A stretch of 40,301 nucleotides of DNA from an uncultured Clostridia bacterium (GTDB lineage: Bacteria > Bacillota > Clostridia > TANB77 > CAG-508). The notes beneath the pieces are model-generated. The model had not been told where the DNA came from, did no database searches, and worked only from the letters and a program-made list of their open reading frames with translations. Where the stretch lies: the NCBI GenBank assembly GCA_947631745.1, contig CANRMM010000009.1, forward strand, positions 1 through 40,301. The letters are read 5' to 3'. Of the stretch, positions 7,223-16,133 are shown in pieces. Position numbers and translations under genes: made by a program. How positions within the stretch are numbered: position 1 is the first letter of the stretch; each line of letters opens with the position of its first letter.

Positions 7223-8521
7223 ATGTCTTTTATTGTAGCGATTGATGGACCAGCAGGTACTGGGAAGGGAACAATTACGGAAATATTGTCTAAGAAAATG
7301 AAATTAGTAAATATAGATACTGGAGCAACATATAGATGTGTGACACTTGCAATGATAGATGCAGGTGTTAACTTAGATGAAATTGATAAGATTAAAGAAA
7401 TTTTGAATATGATTCGTATAGAATTGCGTAATGAAAAAGGTGAGCAGTCAGTTATTTTAAATGGAGAAGTTGTTACTGAGAAAATTAGAAGTAAAGAAGT
7501 AACAAAACTTGTATCACAAGTTTCTAGTATTAAAGAAGTACGTTTGGCAATGGCAGGTTTGCAAAGGAAAATGGCAGAAGGTAAAAATGTCATCATGGAA
7601 GGAAGAGATATTGGTACTTATGTATTTCCTAATGCAGATGTGAAAATATATTTAGATGCAGATGTGGAAGAAAGAGCTAAAAGAAGATTTAAGCAAAACC
7701 AAGAAAAAGGCATTGATATGAGCTATTCTGAAATTTTGGAGAGTATCAAACAAAGAGATGAAAATGATAAGAATAAAGAGATAGGTGCACTAAAGGTAGC
7801 AAAAGATGCAATTGTTATTGATACTACACACATGACGATATCAGAGGTAGTTGCTGAAGTTCAAAAGATTATACAAAACAGAAAAAATGAAATAGCACTG
7901 CAGGAAAAAGTTTATAAAGTAAGAGAAGATACAAAATGGCATCGAATAGAGAGAAAAATAATAAAAGCAATATGTAGTGGACTTTATTATATTGTGTATC
8001 GAGTAAAAGTAACTGGTAAAGTGCCTGATGAAGGAAGCTATATTATTTGTGCTAATCATGTTAGTTATTTAGATGCAGCAGGAGTTGTTATTGTAAATAA
8101 AAGAAAGATTAGTTTTGTAGCAAAAGAGGATTTATTTTATCATCCATTTTTAAATTGGTTTTTACATGTGTTTGATATAATTCCAATAAAGCGTAATATG
8201 CAGGATATAGAAGCAATGAAAAGGTGTCTTAAAATGTTAAAGTCAGGACAAGTTTTAGGTATTTTTCCAGAGGGAACTAGAAAAGGAATGGAGAAGAATG
8301 TACAATTAAAAAATGGAGCTGTATATATGGCAATCAAAACAGGGGTACCTGTTATTCCATGTGGGATTAAAGGAACGTTTAAACCGTTTACAAAGGTTAA
8401 TATAAATTTTGGAGAACCAATTGATTTTTCAAAGTATAAAGGACAAGATAAGGAAAAAATAGATGAGGCAACACAGATTATTATGGATAACATCATTATG
8501 TTGACAAATAAAGAAATTTAA
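7223..8521 (+). CDS. Cytidylate kinase fused to 1-acylglycerol-3-phosphate acyltransferase
   Basis: Two enzymes occupy one 432-residue chain. Residues 1 to about 220 are cytidylate kinase (CMP/dCMP phosphorylation): P-loop GPAGTGKGT (9-17), IDTGATYR (31-38), MEGRDIGTYVFPNADVKIYLDA (125-146) and a lid-like RAKRRF segment. After a linker, residues about 245-432 are a PlsC-type acyltransferase making phosphatidic acid: the NHxxxxD motif NHVSYLD (278-284), FPEGTR (348-353), and a third block VPVIPCGIKGT. A hydrophobic stretch (about 247-262) before the second domain suggests membrane attachment. AAGGAG (7209-7214) supports ATG 7223. Separate cmk and plsC genes are often neighbours in Clostridia, so fusion of adjacent genes is plausible. 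No stop codon or frame break interrupts it. It is the last gene of the operon. Confidence 0.93.
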   Translation: MSFIVAIDGPAGTGKGTITEILSKKMKLVNIDTGATYRCVTLAMIDAGVNLDEIDKIKEILNMIRIELRNEKGEQSVILNGEVVTEKIRSKEVTKLVSQVSSIKEVRLAMAGLQRKMAEGKNVIMEGRDIGTYVFPNADVKIYLDADVEERAKRRFKQNQEKGIDMSYSEILESIKQRDENDKNKEIGALKVAKDAIVIDTTHMTISEVVAEVQKIIQNRKNEIALQEKVYKVREDTKWHRIERKIIKAICSGLYYIVYRVKVTGKVPDEGSYIICANHVSYLDAAGVVIVNKRKISFVAKEDLFYHPFLNWFLHVFDIIPIKRNMQDIEAMKRCLKMLKSGQVLGIFPEGTRKGMEKNVQLKNGAVYMAIKTGVPVIPCGIKGTFKPFTKVNINFGEPIDFSKYKGQDKEKIDEATQIIMDNIIMLTNKEI

Positions 8522-8572
8522 GATATAATATTGAATTAGTTTTGAAGAGAAAATGTTTTATAAATGGTAAAG

Positions 8573-8604
8573 AAATATAGTGAGGTAAAAGCCACTATAT
8601 TTTT
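8573..8604 (+). terminator. Intrinsic terminator between cmk-plsC and typA
   Basis: AAATATAGTG (8573-8582) pairs with CACTATATTT (8593-8602) and runs into TTTTCCC. I found no convincing promoter between it and typA. Read-through, or a weak promoter near 8608, may serve typA. Confidence 0.75.
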
Positions 8605-8648
8605 CCCTTGTAAAACAGAAAATACAAATAAGAGGGGAAGTAACCAAA

Positions 8649-10463
8649 ATGAATAACAAGAACATAAGAAATGTAGCAATTATTGCACACGTAGATCACG
8701 GAAAAACAACATTAGTAGATGCTTTATTAAAGCAAAGTCATATTTTTAGAGAAAATGAACAAGTAAATGAAAGAGTAATGGATTCTAATGACTTAGAAAA
8801 AGAGAGAGGAATTACAATACTTTCTAAAAATACATCAGTTATGTATAATGATGTGAAAATTAATATTGTAGATACTCCAGGACATGCTGATTTCGGAGGA
8901 GAAGTAGAGCGTGTTTTAAAAATGGTTGATGGAGTTTTACTTTTAGTAGATGCATTTGAAGGACCAATGCCTCAAACAAGAGAAGTATTAAAGAAATCAT
9001 TAGCATTAAATTTAAAACCAATTGTTATTATTAATAAAATTGATAGACCAGGAGCAAATCCTCTAAAAGTTGTTGATCAAGTTTTAGAGTTATTTATTGA
9101 GCTTAATGCAAATGATGAACAATTAGATTTTCCAGTTGTATATGCTTCTGCTAAAAATGGAATTGCTAAAATGAATTTAGAAGATGAAAGTGATAATGTA
9201 AATTGTATTTTTGATACAATTATTAAAAATATTGAACCTCCAGCTTGTGATGTAGATGGAACAATGCAAATGTTAGTATCTAACATTGATTATGATGATT
9301 ATCTTGGAAGAATTGCTGTTGGTAGAATTGAAAGAGGAACTATCAATTCTGGTATGACAGTAGCTGTATGTAAAAAAGATAAAACAGAACAAGGAAAAAT
9401 AGCAAAGTTATTTACTTATATGGGATTAAAAAGAACAGAAGTAGAATCAGTTTCAGCAGGTGATATTGTTTGTATTTCTGGAATTACAGATATTAATATT
9501 GGTGATACAATTTGTGATCCTAATAATCCTGAAAAAATAGATTTCGTAGATATTGATGAACCAACAGTATCTATGACATTTAGTGTTAATAATGGACCTT
9601 TTGCAGGAAAAGAAGGACAATTTGTTACATCAAGACATATTAGAGATAGATTATTTAAAGAACTTGAAAGAAATGTAAGTTTAAGAGTTAAAGAAACAGA
9701 TTCAGCAGACAGCTTTGAAGTTTGTGGACGTGGAGAATTACATTTATCAGTATTAATTGAAACTATGAGAAGAGAAGGATTTGAACTTTTAGTATCTCGT
9801 CCAAAAGTTATTTTTAAAGAAATTGATGGCGTAAAATGTGAACCAATTGAAAGATTAGTTGTTAATGTACCAGATGATTGTATTGGAAATGTTATTGAAA
9901 AATTAGGTAGAAGAAAAGCTGAAATGGTAAATATGGAACCAGCAGAAGCAGGCCATACTAAAGTAGAGTTTAAAATTCCAGCAAGAGGCTTAATTGGTTA
10001 TAGAACAGAATTCTTAACAGATACAAAAGGCGAAGGAGTTATGAATAGCATTTTTGATTGCTATGAACCATATAAAGGAGAGATTCAAGCAAGAACAAGA
10101 GGAGTGCTAGTTGCTTTTGAACAAGGAACATCAATTACGTATGGATTATATAATGCACAAGAAAGAGGAGAGCTATTTATTGGTGCTGGTGTAGAAGTAT
10201 ATGAAGGAATGATTGTAGGTATCAATTCAAGAAATGAAGATATTTCTATCAATGTATGTAAAGAGAAACATTTAACTAATACAAGAGCATCTGGTTCTGA
10301 TGAAGCACTTCGTTTAGTACCACCAATTCAATTATCTTTGGAGAAAGCAATTGAATTTATACAAGATGATGAATTAGTAGAGATAACACCTAAAAATATT
10401 CGTTTAAGAAAGAAAATATTAGATAATAAAACACGTGAAAGAGAAGCAAGACGTGTACAATAA
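8649..10463 (+). CDS. typA: Ribosome-associated GTPase TypA/BipA
   Basis: TypA is a translational GTPase related to EF-G that binds 70S ribosomes, acts in large-subunit assembly, and matters most in cold or stress. The 604-residue product has the family length and motifs: G1 AHVDHGKTT (13-21), the switch sequence [13 protein letters not shown]3 [16 protein letters not shown], and G4 NKIDRPGA. Domain II and III sequences follow, and the C-terminal signature [20 protein letters not shown] contacts the ribosome. The start at ATG 8649 follows AGGGGA. The gene lies between the terminator at 8573-8604 and a hairpin at 10476-10508. Confidence 0.97.
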   Translation: MNNKNIRNVAIIAHVDHGKTTLVDALLKQSHIFRENEQVNERVMDSNDLEKERGITILSKNTSVMYNDVKINIVDTPGHADFGGEVERVLKMVDGVLLLVDAFEGPMPQTREVLKKSLALNLKPIVIINKIDRPGANPLKVVDQVLELFIELNANDEQLDFPVVYASAKNGIAKMNLEDESDNVNCIFDTIIKNIEPPACDVDGTMQMLVSNIDYDDYLGRIAVGRIERGTINSGMTVAVCKKDKTEQGKIAKLFTYMGLKRTEVESVSAGDIVCISGITDINIGDTICDPNNPEKIDFVDIDEPTVSMTFSVNNGPFAGKEGQFVTSRHIRDRLFKELERNVSLRVKETDSADSFEVCGRGELHLSVLIETMRREGFELLVSRPKVIFKEIDGVKCEPIERLVVNVPDDCIGNVIEKLGRRKAEMVNMEPAEAGHTKVEFKIPARGLIGYRTEFLTDTKGEGVMNSIFDCYEPYKGEIQARTRGVLVAFEQGTSITYGLYNAQERGELFIGAGVEVYEGMIVGINSRNEDISINVCKEKHLTNTRASGSDEALRLVPPIQLSLEKAIEFIQDDELVEITPKNIRLRKKILDNKTREREARRVQ

Positions 10464-10475
10464 AAGATATATATC

Positions 10476-10508
10476 AAAATCCGCGGGACTTGTAGTTTCG
10501 TGGATTTT
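10476..10508 (+). terminator. Possible terminator between typA and trmR
   Basis: AAAATCCGCG (10476-10485) pairs with CGTGGATTTT (10499-10508) including one G-U pair. The T-tract is only the four T of the stem plus CT, so it may terminate only partly and let trmR be co-transcribed with typA. Confidence 0.5.
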
Positions 10509-10534
10509 CTAATAAAAGAAAAGGATAGAAGAAA

Positions 10535-11122
10535 ATGAATGAAATAGAACTTAAAAAAATTAAACAAAAGGCATTGGAAGATAAAATTCCTATTATCATG
10601 GACGATACTTTGGAAGTTATAGATAAATTATTAGAAGAAAAGGAACCTTCTAAGATATTGGAAATAGGCACAGCTGTTGGATATTCTGCAATTTGTTTTT
10701 CTAAATATTTAACTAATGGAGGAAGAATAGATACAATTGAAAGAGAAGAAGATAGAGTATTACAGGCAAGGGATAATATAAAAAGAGCAGAAGTAGAAGA
10801 TAAAATTAATATTTTTTATGGAGATGCAGTAGAAATTTTACCTACTTTAAATGAACAGTATGATGTTGTGTTTATTGATGCCGCAAAAGGAAAATATCCA
10901 TTTTTCTTAAAAGAAGCATTACGTATGTTAAAATCTGATGGAATGATTATTGCGGATAATGTTTTATATAAAGGATATGTTATGAGTGATTACAATAAGC
11001 ATAAGCAACGCACAGCTGTTAGAAATTTGCGTGAATTTTTGCAAGAGTTGCAGAATAATCCAGAACTTGAAGTTGAAATCTTGGAAGTAGGGGATGGACT
11101 GGCAATAGCAAGGAAAAAGTAA
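10535..11122 (+). CDS. trmR: Class I O-methyltransferase, TrmR-like (tRNA 5-methoxyuridine)
   Basis: The 195-residue protein is a SAM-dependent O-methyltransferase of the caffeoyl-CoA/catechol OMT type. SAM motif I is LEIGTAVGYSAI (42-53), an acidic residue closes strand 2 (DTIERE), and metal-binding positions are expected at D115 (IDAAKGKY) and at D141-N142 (IIADNVLYKG). Bacillus TrmR (YrrM) methylates 5-hydroxyuridine at tRNA position 34. The presence of a TrhP-like gene at 16134 supports that role, but small-molecule methylation cannot be excluded from sequence alone. AAGGA (10521-10525) precedes ATG 10535. In Bacillus the trmR and trhP homologues are adjacent; here about 5 kb separate them. 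Confidence 0.75.
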   Translation: MNEIELKKIKQKALEDKIPIIMDDTLEVIDKLLEEKEPSKILEIGTAVGYSAICFSKYLTNGGRIDTIEREEDRVLQARDNIKRAEVEDKINIFYGDAVEILPTLNEQYDVVFIDAAKGKYPFFLKEALRMLKSDGMIIADNVLYKGYVMSDYNKHKQRTAVRNLREFLQELQNNPELEVEILEVGDGLAIARKK

Positions 11123-11133
11123 ACATAAACTCG

Positions 11134-11162
11134 TTGACATAAAAATACAAAAATGATAAAAT
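11134..11162 (+). promoter_or_regulatory. Promoter of the surface-protein gene
   Basis: TTGACA (11134-11139), a 17-bp spacer and TAAAAT (11157-11162). The gene therefore has its own promoter and is not simply part of the trmR unit. Confidence 0.65.
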
Positions 11163-11199
11163 ATAAGTCGTAAAATAAAGGTAATATTAGAAGAAAAAG

Positions 11200-14100
11200 G
11201 TGAGAAGAATAAAAGTGTGTAATAAAATTATAACAGTATTATTATTAATAGTCATTATATTGATGTTTTCAAGTAATGTTATTATGGGTGTAACAAATGA
11301 AGAAGATGAAATTGTAACAAATACTATACAAGATAATAATGATGTTTTATTAAATCCTGGTAAGGGATTTGTATATTATGCTAGCAGATTAACTTATGAT
11401 GATGAGCATAAACACTTTTTTAACTGGGTTTCACAAGATATGTTAGATATATCTCAAGTTATTTATACAAGATATGATTGGTCTGAATTGCAAAAAGAAG
11501 ATGGAGTTTTTGACTTTAATTTAATAGATGAGGGAATTGAAGATTGCATAAAATATAATAAAAAATTTGCTTTTGGTGTTATGTGTGCAAATGTGTCTTC
11601 AGAAGATGAACCTTATGTAACACCAAAGTTTGTTTTTGATGCAGGTGCTAAATTTAATAAATCTAAAATAGGTCAATATATTCCAGATTGGGAAGATGAG
11701 ACTTTTTTAACATATTTAAATAAATTTGTAGAAGCATTAGGAAAGAAGTATAATGGAAATCCAAATATTGCTTTTATTGATATTAGATCATATGGAAACT
11801 TTGGAGAACAACATTTATTTGGATTAGATGTTTTAGATGAAAACGGGAATGTAGATGAAGATTACAGTTGGAAAAACAGGATACAACCTGAATTTTTAAA
11901 AGAAAAATATATTAATCCATATATAAAAGCTTTTCCAGATACTCTTTTAGTTATTCCTTGGGGAGAAGACAAATTTGATACTGTTTATGAAGAATTAATT
12001 GATGAAGGAGTTTCTTTAAGAAGAGATGGAATTATTACATATGAAAATGGTCTAGAGACATGTGCTAAAACTTATGGAAAGGTGCCTTTAGTATTTGAAT
12101 ATGCTAGTAAATATAGCAAGTATGAAGAAAAAGGTGGAAAAGATTATTTTAATAGCCAATTAGAAAAAGCTATGGAAATGGCAAAACCATCATATATAGA
12201 GTTAGATAAAGATTGGTATGCAGATGGAAATGAAGAATATTGTAAGCAATTAGCAAATAAATTGGGATATTATTTTAGATTAAAAGAAGTATCTTATTAT
12301 AAGAATATAAATACGAATATTCCAACAGAAATGTCTTTTACCTTTAAAAATGATGGAATTACACCAATATGTGAGGATTGTAGTGTATATATTGGACTTT
12401 TAGATCAAAATAATAAACTAATAAAAAAATATAAAACAGGAATAAATCCTAAAAATTGGGAACCAGGAATATTAACAACAGAAAAAGTATCTGTTTTGTT
12501 TGATAATATAAATACGGGAAACTATAAATTAGCAATAGGATTATATGAAAATGATCAAGACGAAAATCCAACATATTTATTAGGAAGTGAAGGAAAAACA
12601 GCAGAAAATTGGTATGTTTGTGGAGAGATAAGTATAAAGGGTGAAAATAATAATTTATTAGACTATAAGGAAAAGATTATGAATAATCCACCAACAATTA
12701 CTAAGGTGCAGGATGAAGATAACTTAGAAAAAACAACAGTATGGTGTAATCCGAGAATTGGCAAAGATACTGTTAATCCAATATATAAATCATATAATTC
12801 TATACTTGAACCACTTTCTTGGAGAGACTCAATTCTAGGCCGTAATAATATATATTCAGCTGAAAATGATTGGCCACAGTTATATGGAGTTGAATTTGTA
12901 ATAAATTGTAAAGAATTTTTTGTTAATACTTGTACATCATTTAGAATATTAGTAGATGAAGGAAATGGATATGAGATTGTTGATCGTGCAGGAATAGAGC
13001 AAACTTTAGATGAAACAGGAAGTTCAACTGATAATTTTAAAGGTGTATGGTATAAGATAACTTTTAGTGAAAAGAAAGAAAGAAAAATAAGAGTAGAATT
13101 AACAGATTGCGTTTTTAATGGTGTTAGATATTATGAAAATGATGAAATAAAGGCAATTACAAGAGTAAGCAATCCACAGACTTTGTTTATAGGGTCTAGT
13201 ATTACCAGAGGAGCTGATTTACCAACATATTATTCTTGGCCAAATGTTATATCAAATATTTTAAATTTAGAATGTATTAATAATGGAGTTGGTGGTACAG
13301 GATATTTGGCTGACTGCGATGGTAAAAATTATGCATATTATGATAGATTAGTAAGATTAGTAGAGAAATTTAATCCAGATATAATAGTTTTAGAAGCGGG
13401 GCCAAATGATTTTTGGCACGGATATAATGCAAGTCAAGTAGTGAAAGAGTCTGAAAAGTGTATTGATTATATAAAAAATAATACAAATGCAAAATTAATT
13501 ACAATTGGAGTATATTATCCAAGTGCTAGTGTTCCAAGTGGTGCAGTAGAAATTAATGATGAATTAAGAGAGCAAGCTTTACAGAAAAAAGTACCATTTA
13601 TAGATTTGTTAACAGGTGATACATATAATGAAAATGGAGAAAAAATAACAATAGGAACAGACGGGTATATTACAGGAACAGGAAATATGGGTGATCTTCA
13701 TCATGATGGGAATGCAGATCAAAATGTACTTGAAGATAATGTTCACTTATCAATTAAAGGAAATGAGTATTTTGGAGAAAAATTAGCGGTAGAATTTGGA
13801 AAATTACTAGAAACTGAACCTGTTCCACAAGAACCTTTGGAGGATAGTAATATTGTTTCTCTATATTGCTGGGATATTGATGACTTTAATCTATCTAAAT
13901 TAAAAGATGAAGTAGAATGTTTAAAGGTAAATACATTATATATTCAAAGACCTGCAAATGATGCTCAAATAGATAGATTAAAAGAAATTATGGAATTTGC
14001 AAAGCAATATAACTTAGATGTATTTTTATTAGAGGGAGCTAGAGATTGGCTAACAGAAGGTGACATGAATAATGTAATTGATGTCATTAATGATGCAAAT

Positions 14101-14559
14101 GAATTAAATAAAATTTTAGACTATAAGCTAAAAGGTGTTAGTTTAGATGTTGAATTTTATTTAACAGATGAATATCAAAGCTCGGAAACAGAAGGACAGA
14201 TAGAACTATTTAAGACATTTACGGAAAATACTAAAAAATGTTGTGATTATGCTAATAGTCTTGGATTAGAATATTCTATGGCTCTTCCAGTATGGCTAGA
14301 TAAATTGTCAGAAGAAGTGTTGGAAGAACTAATGAACTATAATTATGACCATATTGCATTTATGAATTACTTTAAAGAAACAATTATGGAAAATTTAGAT
14401 CAAGAAGTAGAAATAGCTAAAAAACATAATATAAAAATAGTATCTATAGCGGAAGTTCAAAATCCAGATTTTGGTACAGTTGGAGAAGAAGATACTTTCT
14501 ATAATGACGGATTAGAGCAATGTATTAGTACATTAAATGCTATTAAGCGGAAAATATAA
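11200..14559 (+). CDS. Secreted multidomain surface protein (DUF4832, SGNH esterase, TIM-barrel), 5' part of a probably frameshifted gene
   Basis: This 1119-residue product starts with an N-terminal signal (KVCNKIITVLLLIVIILMFSS). A glycosidase-like TIM-barrel region follows (about 45-370; LNPGKGFVYYASRL, IDIRSYGNFGEQH), then a beta domain resembling DUF4832 (about 380-490). A jelly-roll-like segment leads into an SGNH/GDSL esterase (about 660-865): GSSIT nucleophile block, GVGGTGY, GPNDFW, and DNVHLS with the Asp-His pair. The last ~230 residues form another TIM-barrel-like domain. It probably acts on glycans outside the cell. GTG 11200 gives a basic N-terminus but a poor ribosome site; GTG 11215, behind AAGGTGAG, is an alternative. 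The frame ends abruptly at AAGCGGAAAATATAA, while the next frame continues the domain into an LPQTG anchor. See the frameshift finding. Confidence 0.8.
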   Translation: MRRIKVCNKIITVLLLIVIILMFSSNVIMGVTNEEDEIVTNTIQDNNDVLLNPGKGFVYYASRLTYDDEHKHFFNWVSQDMLDISQVIYTRYDWSELQKEDGVFDFNLIDEGIEDCIKYNKKFAFGVMCANVSSEDEPYVTPKFVFDAGAKFNKSKIGQYIPDWEDETFLTYLNKFVEALGKKYNGNPNIAFIDIRSYGNFGEQHLFGLDVLDENGNVDEDYSWKNRIQPEFLKEKYINPYIKAFPDTLLVIPWGEDKFDTVYEELIDEGVSLRRDGIITYENGLETCAKTYGKVPLVFEYASKYSKYEEKGGKDYFNSQLEKAMEMAKPSYIELDKDWYADGNEEYCKQLANKLGYYFRLKEVSYYKNINTNIPTEMSFTFKNDGITPICEDCSVYIGLLDQNNKLIKKYKTGINPKNWEPGILTTEKVSVLFDNINTGNYKLAIGLYENDQDENPTYLLGSEGKTAENWYVCGEISIKGENNNLLDYKEKIMNNPPTITKVQDEDNLEKTTVWCNPRIGKDTVNPIYKSYNSILEPLSWRDSILGRNNIYSAENDWPQLYGVEFVINCKEFFVNTCTSFRILVDEGNGYEIVDRAGIEQTLDETGSSTDNFKGVWYKITFSEKKERKIRVELTDCVFNGVRYYENDEIKAITRVSNPQTLFIGSSITRGADLPTYYSWPNVISNILNLECINNGVGGTGYLADCDGKNYAYYDRLVRLVEKFNPDIIVLEAGPNDFWHGYNASQVVKESEKCIDYIKNNTNAKLITIGVYYPSASVPSGAVEINDELREQALQKKVPFIDLLTGDTYNENGEKITIGTDGYITGTGNMGDLHHDGNADQNVLEDNVHLSIKGNEYFGEKLAVEFGKLLETEPVPQEPLEDSNIVSLYCWDIDDFNLSKLKDEVECLKVNTLYIQRPANDAQIDRLKEIMEFAKQYNLDVFLLEGARDWLTEGDMNNVIDVINDANELNKILDYKLKGVSLDVEFYLTDEYQSSETEGQIELFKTFTENTKKCCDYANSLGLEYSMALPVWLDKLSEEVLEELMNYNYDHIAFMNYFKETIMENLDQEVEIAKKHNIKIVSIAEVQNPDFGTVGEEDTFYNDGLEQCISTLNAIKRKI

Positions 14560-15313
14560 TTATAAAAATTTAGGAATTTCATATCATTATTACAAACCTT
14601 TATTAGACTTAATAGAAAGAGATACTGATGTAAAAATCGAAGATAGATATGAACTACAAGTATTTCCTTATATAAATGGAAAAAGTATAAAGGTAGATAA
14701 AGCACAAATTAGTGGTAATGGAACCCAGCCAATTTATGGCTATGATAGTGAAAAAGGTAGAAATGTTATTGTTTTTTATGGATTGGAATATGGAAAGCAA
14801 TATGAATTGAAAATTGAAAGTGGAAATTTTGTAGCAACAAAAACATTTACTTATCAAAAAGGTGATAAAATTTTTGACGATTTAGAAATAGCTTATATGG
14901 ATATAACATTAGAAGAAAAGGCTCCAGTTGAAGACAAACCGGTTGAGGACAAGCCAGTTGAAGATAAGCCAGTTGAAGGCAAACCAGTTGAGGACAAACC
15001 GGTTGAAGATAAGCCAGTTGAAGACAAACCAGTTGAGGATAAACCGGTTGAGGACAAACCAGTTGAAGATAAGCCAGTTGAAGATAAACCAGTTGAGAAT
15101 AAACCAGTTGAGGATAAGCCAGTTGAAGATAAACCGGTTGAGGATAAACCGGTTGAGAGTAAGCCAAGTGATGGCAAAGATGATGATGATATACAATTAC
15201 CTCAAATATTACCACAAACTGGAGAAAATTATTTCATACCAATATTATTAATACCTATCTTTGGAATAATATTTGGAGTGATTTTATATAAAATAATAAA
15301 ATCAAGAAAATAA
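14537..15313 (+). CDS. C-terminal part of the surface protein: domain end, PVEDK linker and LPQTG sortase anchor
   Basis: This open frame (up to 258 residues from ATG 14537) overlaps the previous one by 23 bases in another frame. It begins mid-domain (KYNYKNLGISYHYYKPLLD), has no signal peptide and no ribosome site. Both would be needed for an independent LPXTG protein. After a beta-rich region come 16 copies of PVExK, an acidic patch, LPQTG (15209-15223), a membrane segment and the positive tail KIIKSRK: a complete sortase sorting signal. Removing one A from the AAAA run at 14551-14554 would join it smoothly to the upstream frame as IKRKYNYKNLG. I read it as the 3' part of one ~1,370-residue wall-anchored protein, with the break real, a sequencing error or programmed slippage. 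Confidence 0.75.
   Translation: MLLSGKYNYKNLGISYHYYKPLLDLIERDTDVKIEDRYELQVFPYINGKSIKVDKAQISGNGTQPIYGYDSEKGRNVIVFYGLEYGKQYELKIESGNFVATKTFTYQKGDKIFDDLEIAYMDITLEEKAPVEDKPVEDKPVEDKPVEGKPVEDKPVEDKPVEDKPVEDKPVEDKPVEDKPVEDKPVENKPVEDKPVEDKPVEDKPVESKPSDGKDDDDIQLPQILPQTGENYFIPILLIPIFGIIFGVILYKIIKSRK
14924..15163 (+). repeat. Tandem 15-bp repeats, 16 units, encoding PVEDK
   Basis: Sixteen uninterrupted 15-base units of the form CCAGTTGAAGATAAG encode PVEDK, with PVEGK (unit 4), PVENK (unit 12) and PVESK (unit 16) variants. Synonymous third-position changes (CCA/CCG, GAA/GAG, GAC/GAT, AAA/AAG) differ between units. The repeat forms a rigid charged stalk between the globular part and the wall anchor. Copy number is likely to vary by slippage or recombination. 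Confidence 0.95.
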
Positions 15314-15332
15314 TACAATTATTGTAAGAAGA

Positions 15333-15368
15333 ATAGACATCTTTTCATATTTACGAAAGGATGTCTAT
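15333..15368. terminator. Bidirectional terminator between convergent genes
   Basis: ATAGACATCTTTTC (15333-15346) pairs with GAAAGGATGTCTAT (15355-15368), a 14-bp stem with one G-U pair and an 8-base loop, between the ends of two convergent genes. T-tracts are modest on both sides. Confidence 0.65.
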
Positions 15369-15380
15369 ATTTATTGAAAG

Positions 15381-15938
15381 TTATAGATTTTTAGCAAATG
15401 ACAATATGGTATCAATGAAAAATAAAGAAGTAGTGGTATAAATAAAAAATATTTGCGTTGTGTAAGGAATTTTAGAAAGTAATTTGTTTAATTTTTTCTT
15501 AAAATATGGGTAAATAGTATTAACAAATAGAATGGCAAAAATTCCCCATATCATAGAATAGAAAATGCTAATTCTACCATTTAGATTTAAAAAATCATTG
15601 GTATAATCCCACCATTTAGCTGAAAATAAAGCTTCCATGCTATAACTTACTAAATATTCAAAAAAAGAAAATATAATTATAGCATAAAAAAATAATTGAA
15701 AATTTTTATGATGGTATTTCTGGAAAAATATGATTAAAATAATGGCTCCAAACCCATAAATTGGACAGATAGGACCATAGAGAAATCCTCTTTTAGTAAA
15801 ATGGCCTAAATAGTAAAAACTATAAAGAGTTTCGGCTACCCAACCAATAAAAGCAAAAATGAAAAAATATAATATGTATTTTTGTTGGCGAGAAAGTCTT
15901 TTATTAATTTTATCAATATATGTACAGAAATTGCCCAT
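15381..15938 (-). CDS. CmpB-like putative ABC-transporter type IV membrane protein
   Basis: The 185-residue protein has five or so membrane segments and the signature of the putative ABC-transporter type IV family (CmpB-like). The blocks are YFFIFAFIGWVAETLYSFYYLGHFTKRGFLYGPICPIYGFGAI near residues 23-65 and FEYLVSYSMEALFSAKWWDYTNDFLNLNGRISIFYSMIWG near 92-130. The molecular role of this family is not established, and no ATPase partner is encoded nearby. ATG at 15938 (minus strand) is preceded by AAGGAGA. The gene points against its neighbours and shares a bidirectional terminator with the surface protein, so it is a separate transcription unit. Confidence 0.85.
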   Translation of the reverse strand: MGNFCTYIDKINKRLSRQQKYILYFFIFAFIGWVAETLYSFYYLGHFTKRGFLYGPICPIYGFGAIILIIFFQKYHHKNFQLFFYAIIIFSFFEYLVSYSMEALFSAKWWDYTNDFLNLNGRISIFYSMIWGIFAILFVNTIYPYFKKKLNKLLSKIPYTTQIFFIYTTTSLFFIDTILSFAKNL

Positions 15939-16044
15939 GATATATCTCCTTATACTAAGCTATCGTTATTTTATCCAAAAATTGGAATATTATTCATTAT
16001 ATTATTAACTTAAGCAAAAAAATTGTAGAAAATGGAAGATTGAT

Positions 16045-16073
16045 TTGCTTTATTATAGAAAATAATGTAAAAT
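16045..16073 (+). promoter_or_regulatory. Promoter of trhP
   Basis: TTGCTT (16045-16050), a 17-bp spacer and TAAAAT (16068-16073) preceded by TG, which gives an extended -10. A small hairpin, TAGGTT/AACCTA (16088-16106), lies early in the leader. Confidence 0.65.
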
Positions 16074-16133
16074 GGTAAAGAAGGTTATAGGTTACCAGAA
16101 AACCTAAATATATAAAATTAAGGATTGAATAAA

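Noticed and set aside
7036..7596. 186-residue minus-strand frame across the P-loop and cmk genes
   Set aside because: It overlaps two well-supported genes and has serine/phenylalanine-rich shadow composition.
14537..14559. Ordinary overlapping start of an independent second gene
   Set aside because: There is no ribosome site before ATG 14537 and no signal peptide, although the product carries an LPQTG anchor.
14924..15163. CRISPR-like array
   Set aside because: The units are contiguous 15-base coding repeats with no spacers.
14847..15251. Several long open frames on both strands over the PVEDK repeats
   Set aside because: A 15-base repeat without stops keeps all frames open. These frames give only monotonous repeat peptides and have no ribosome sites.
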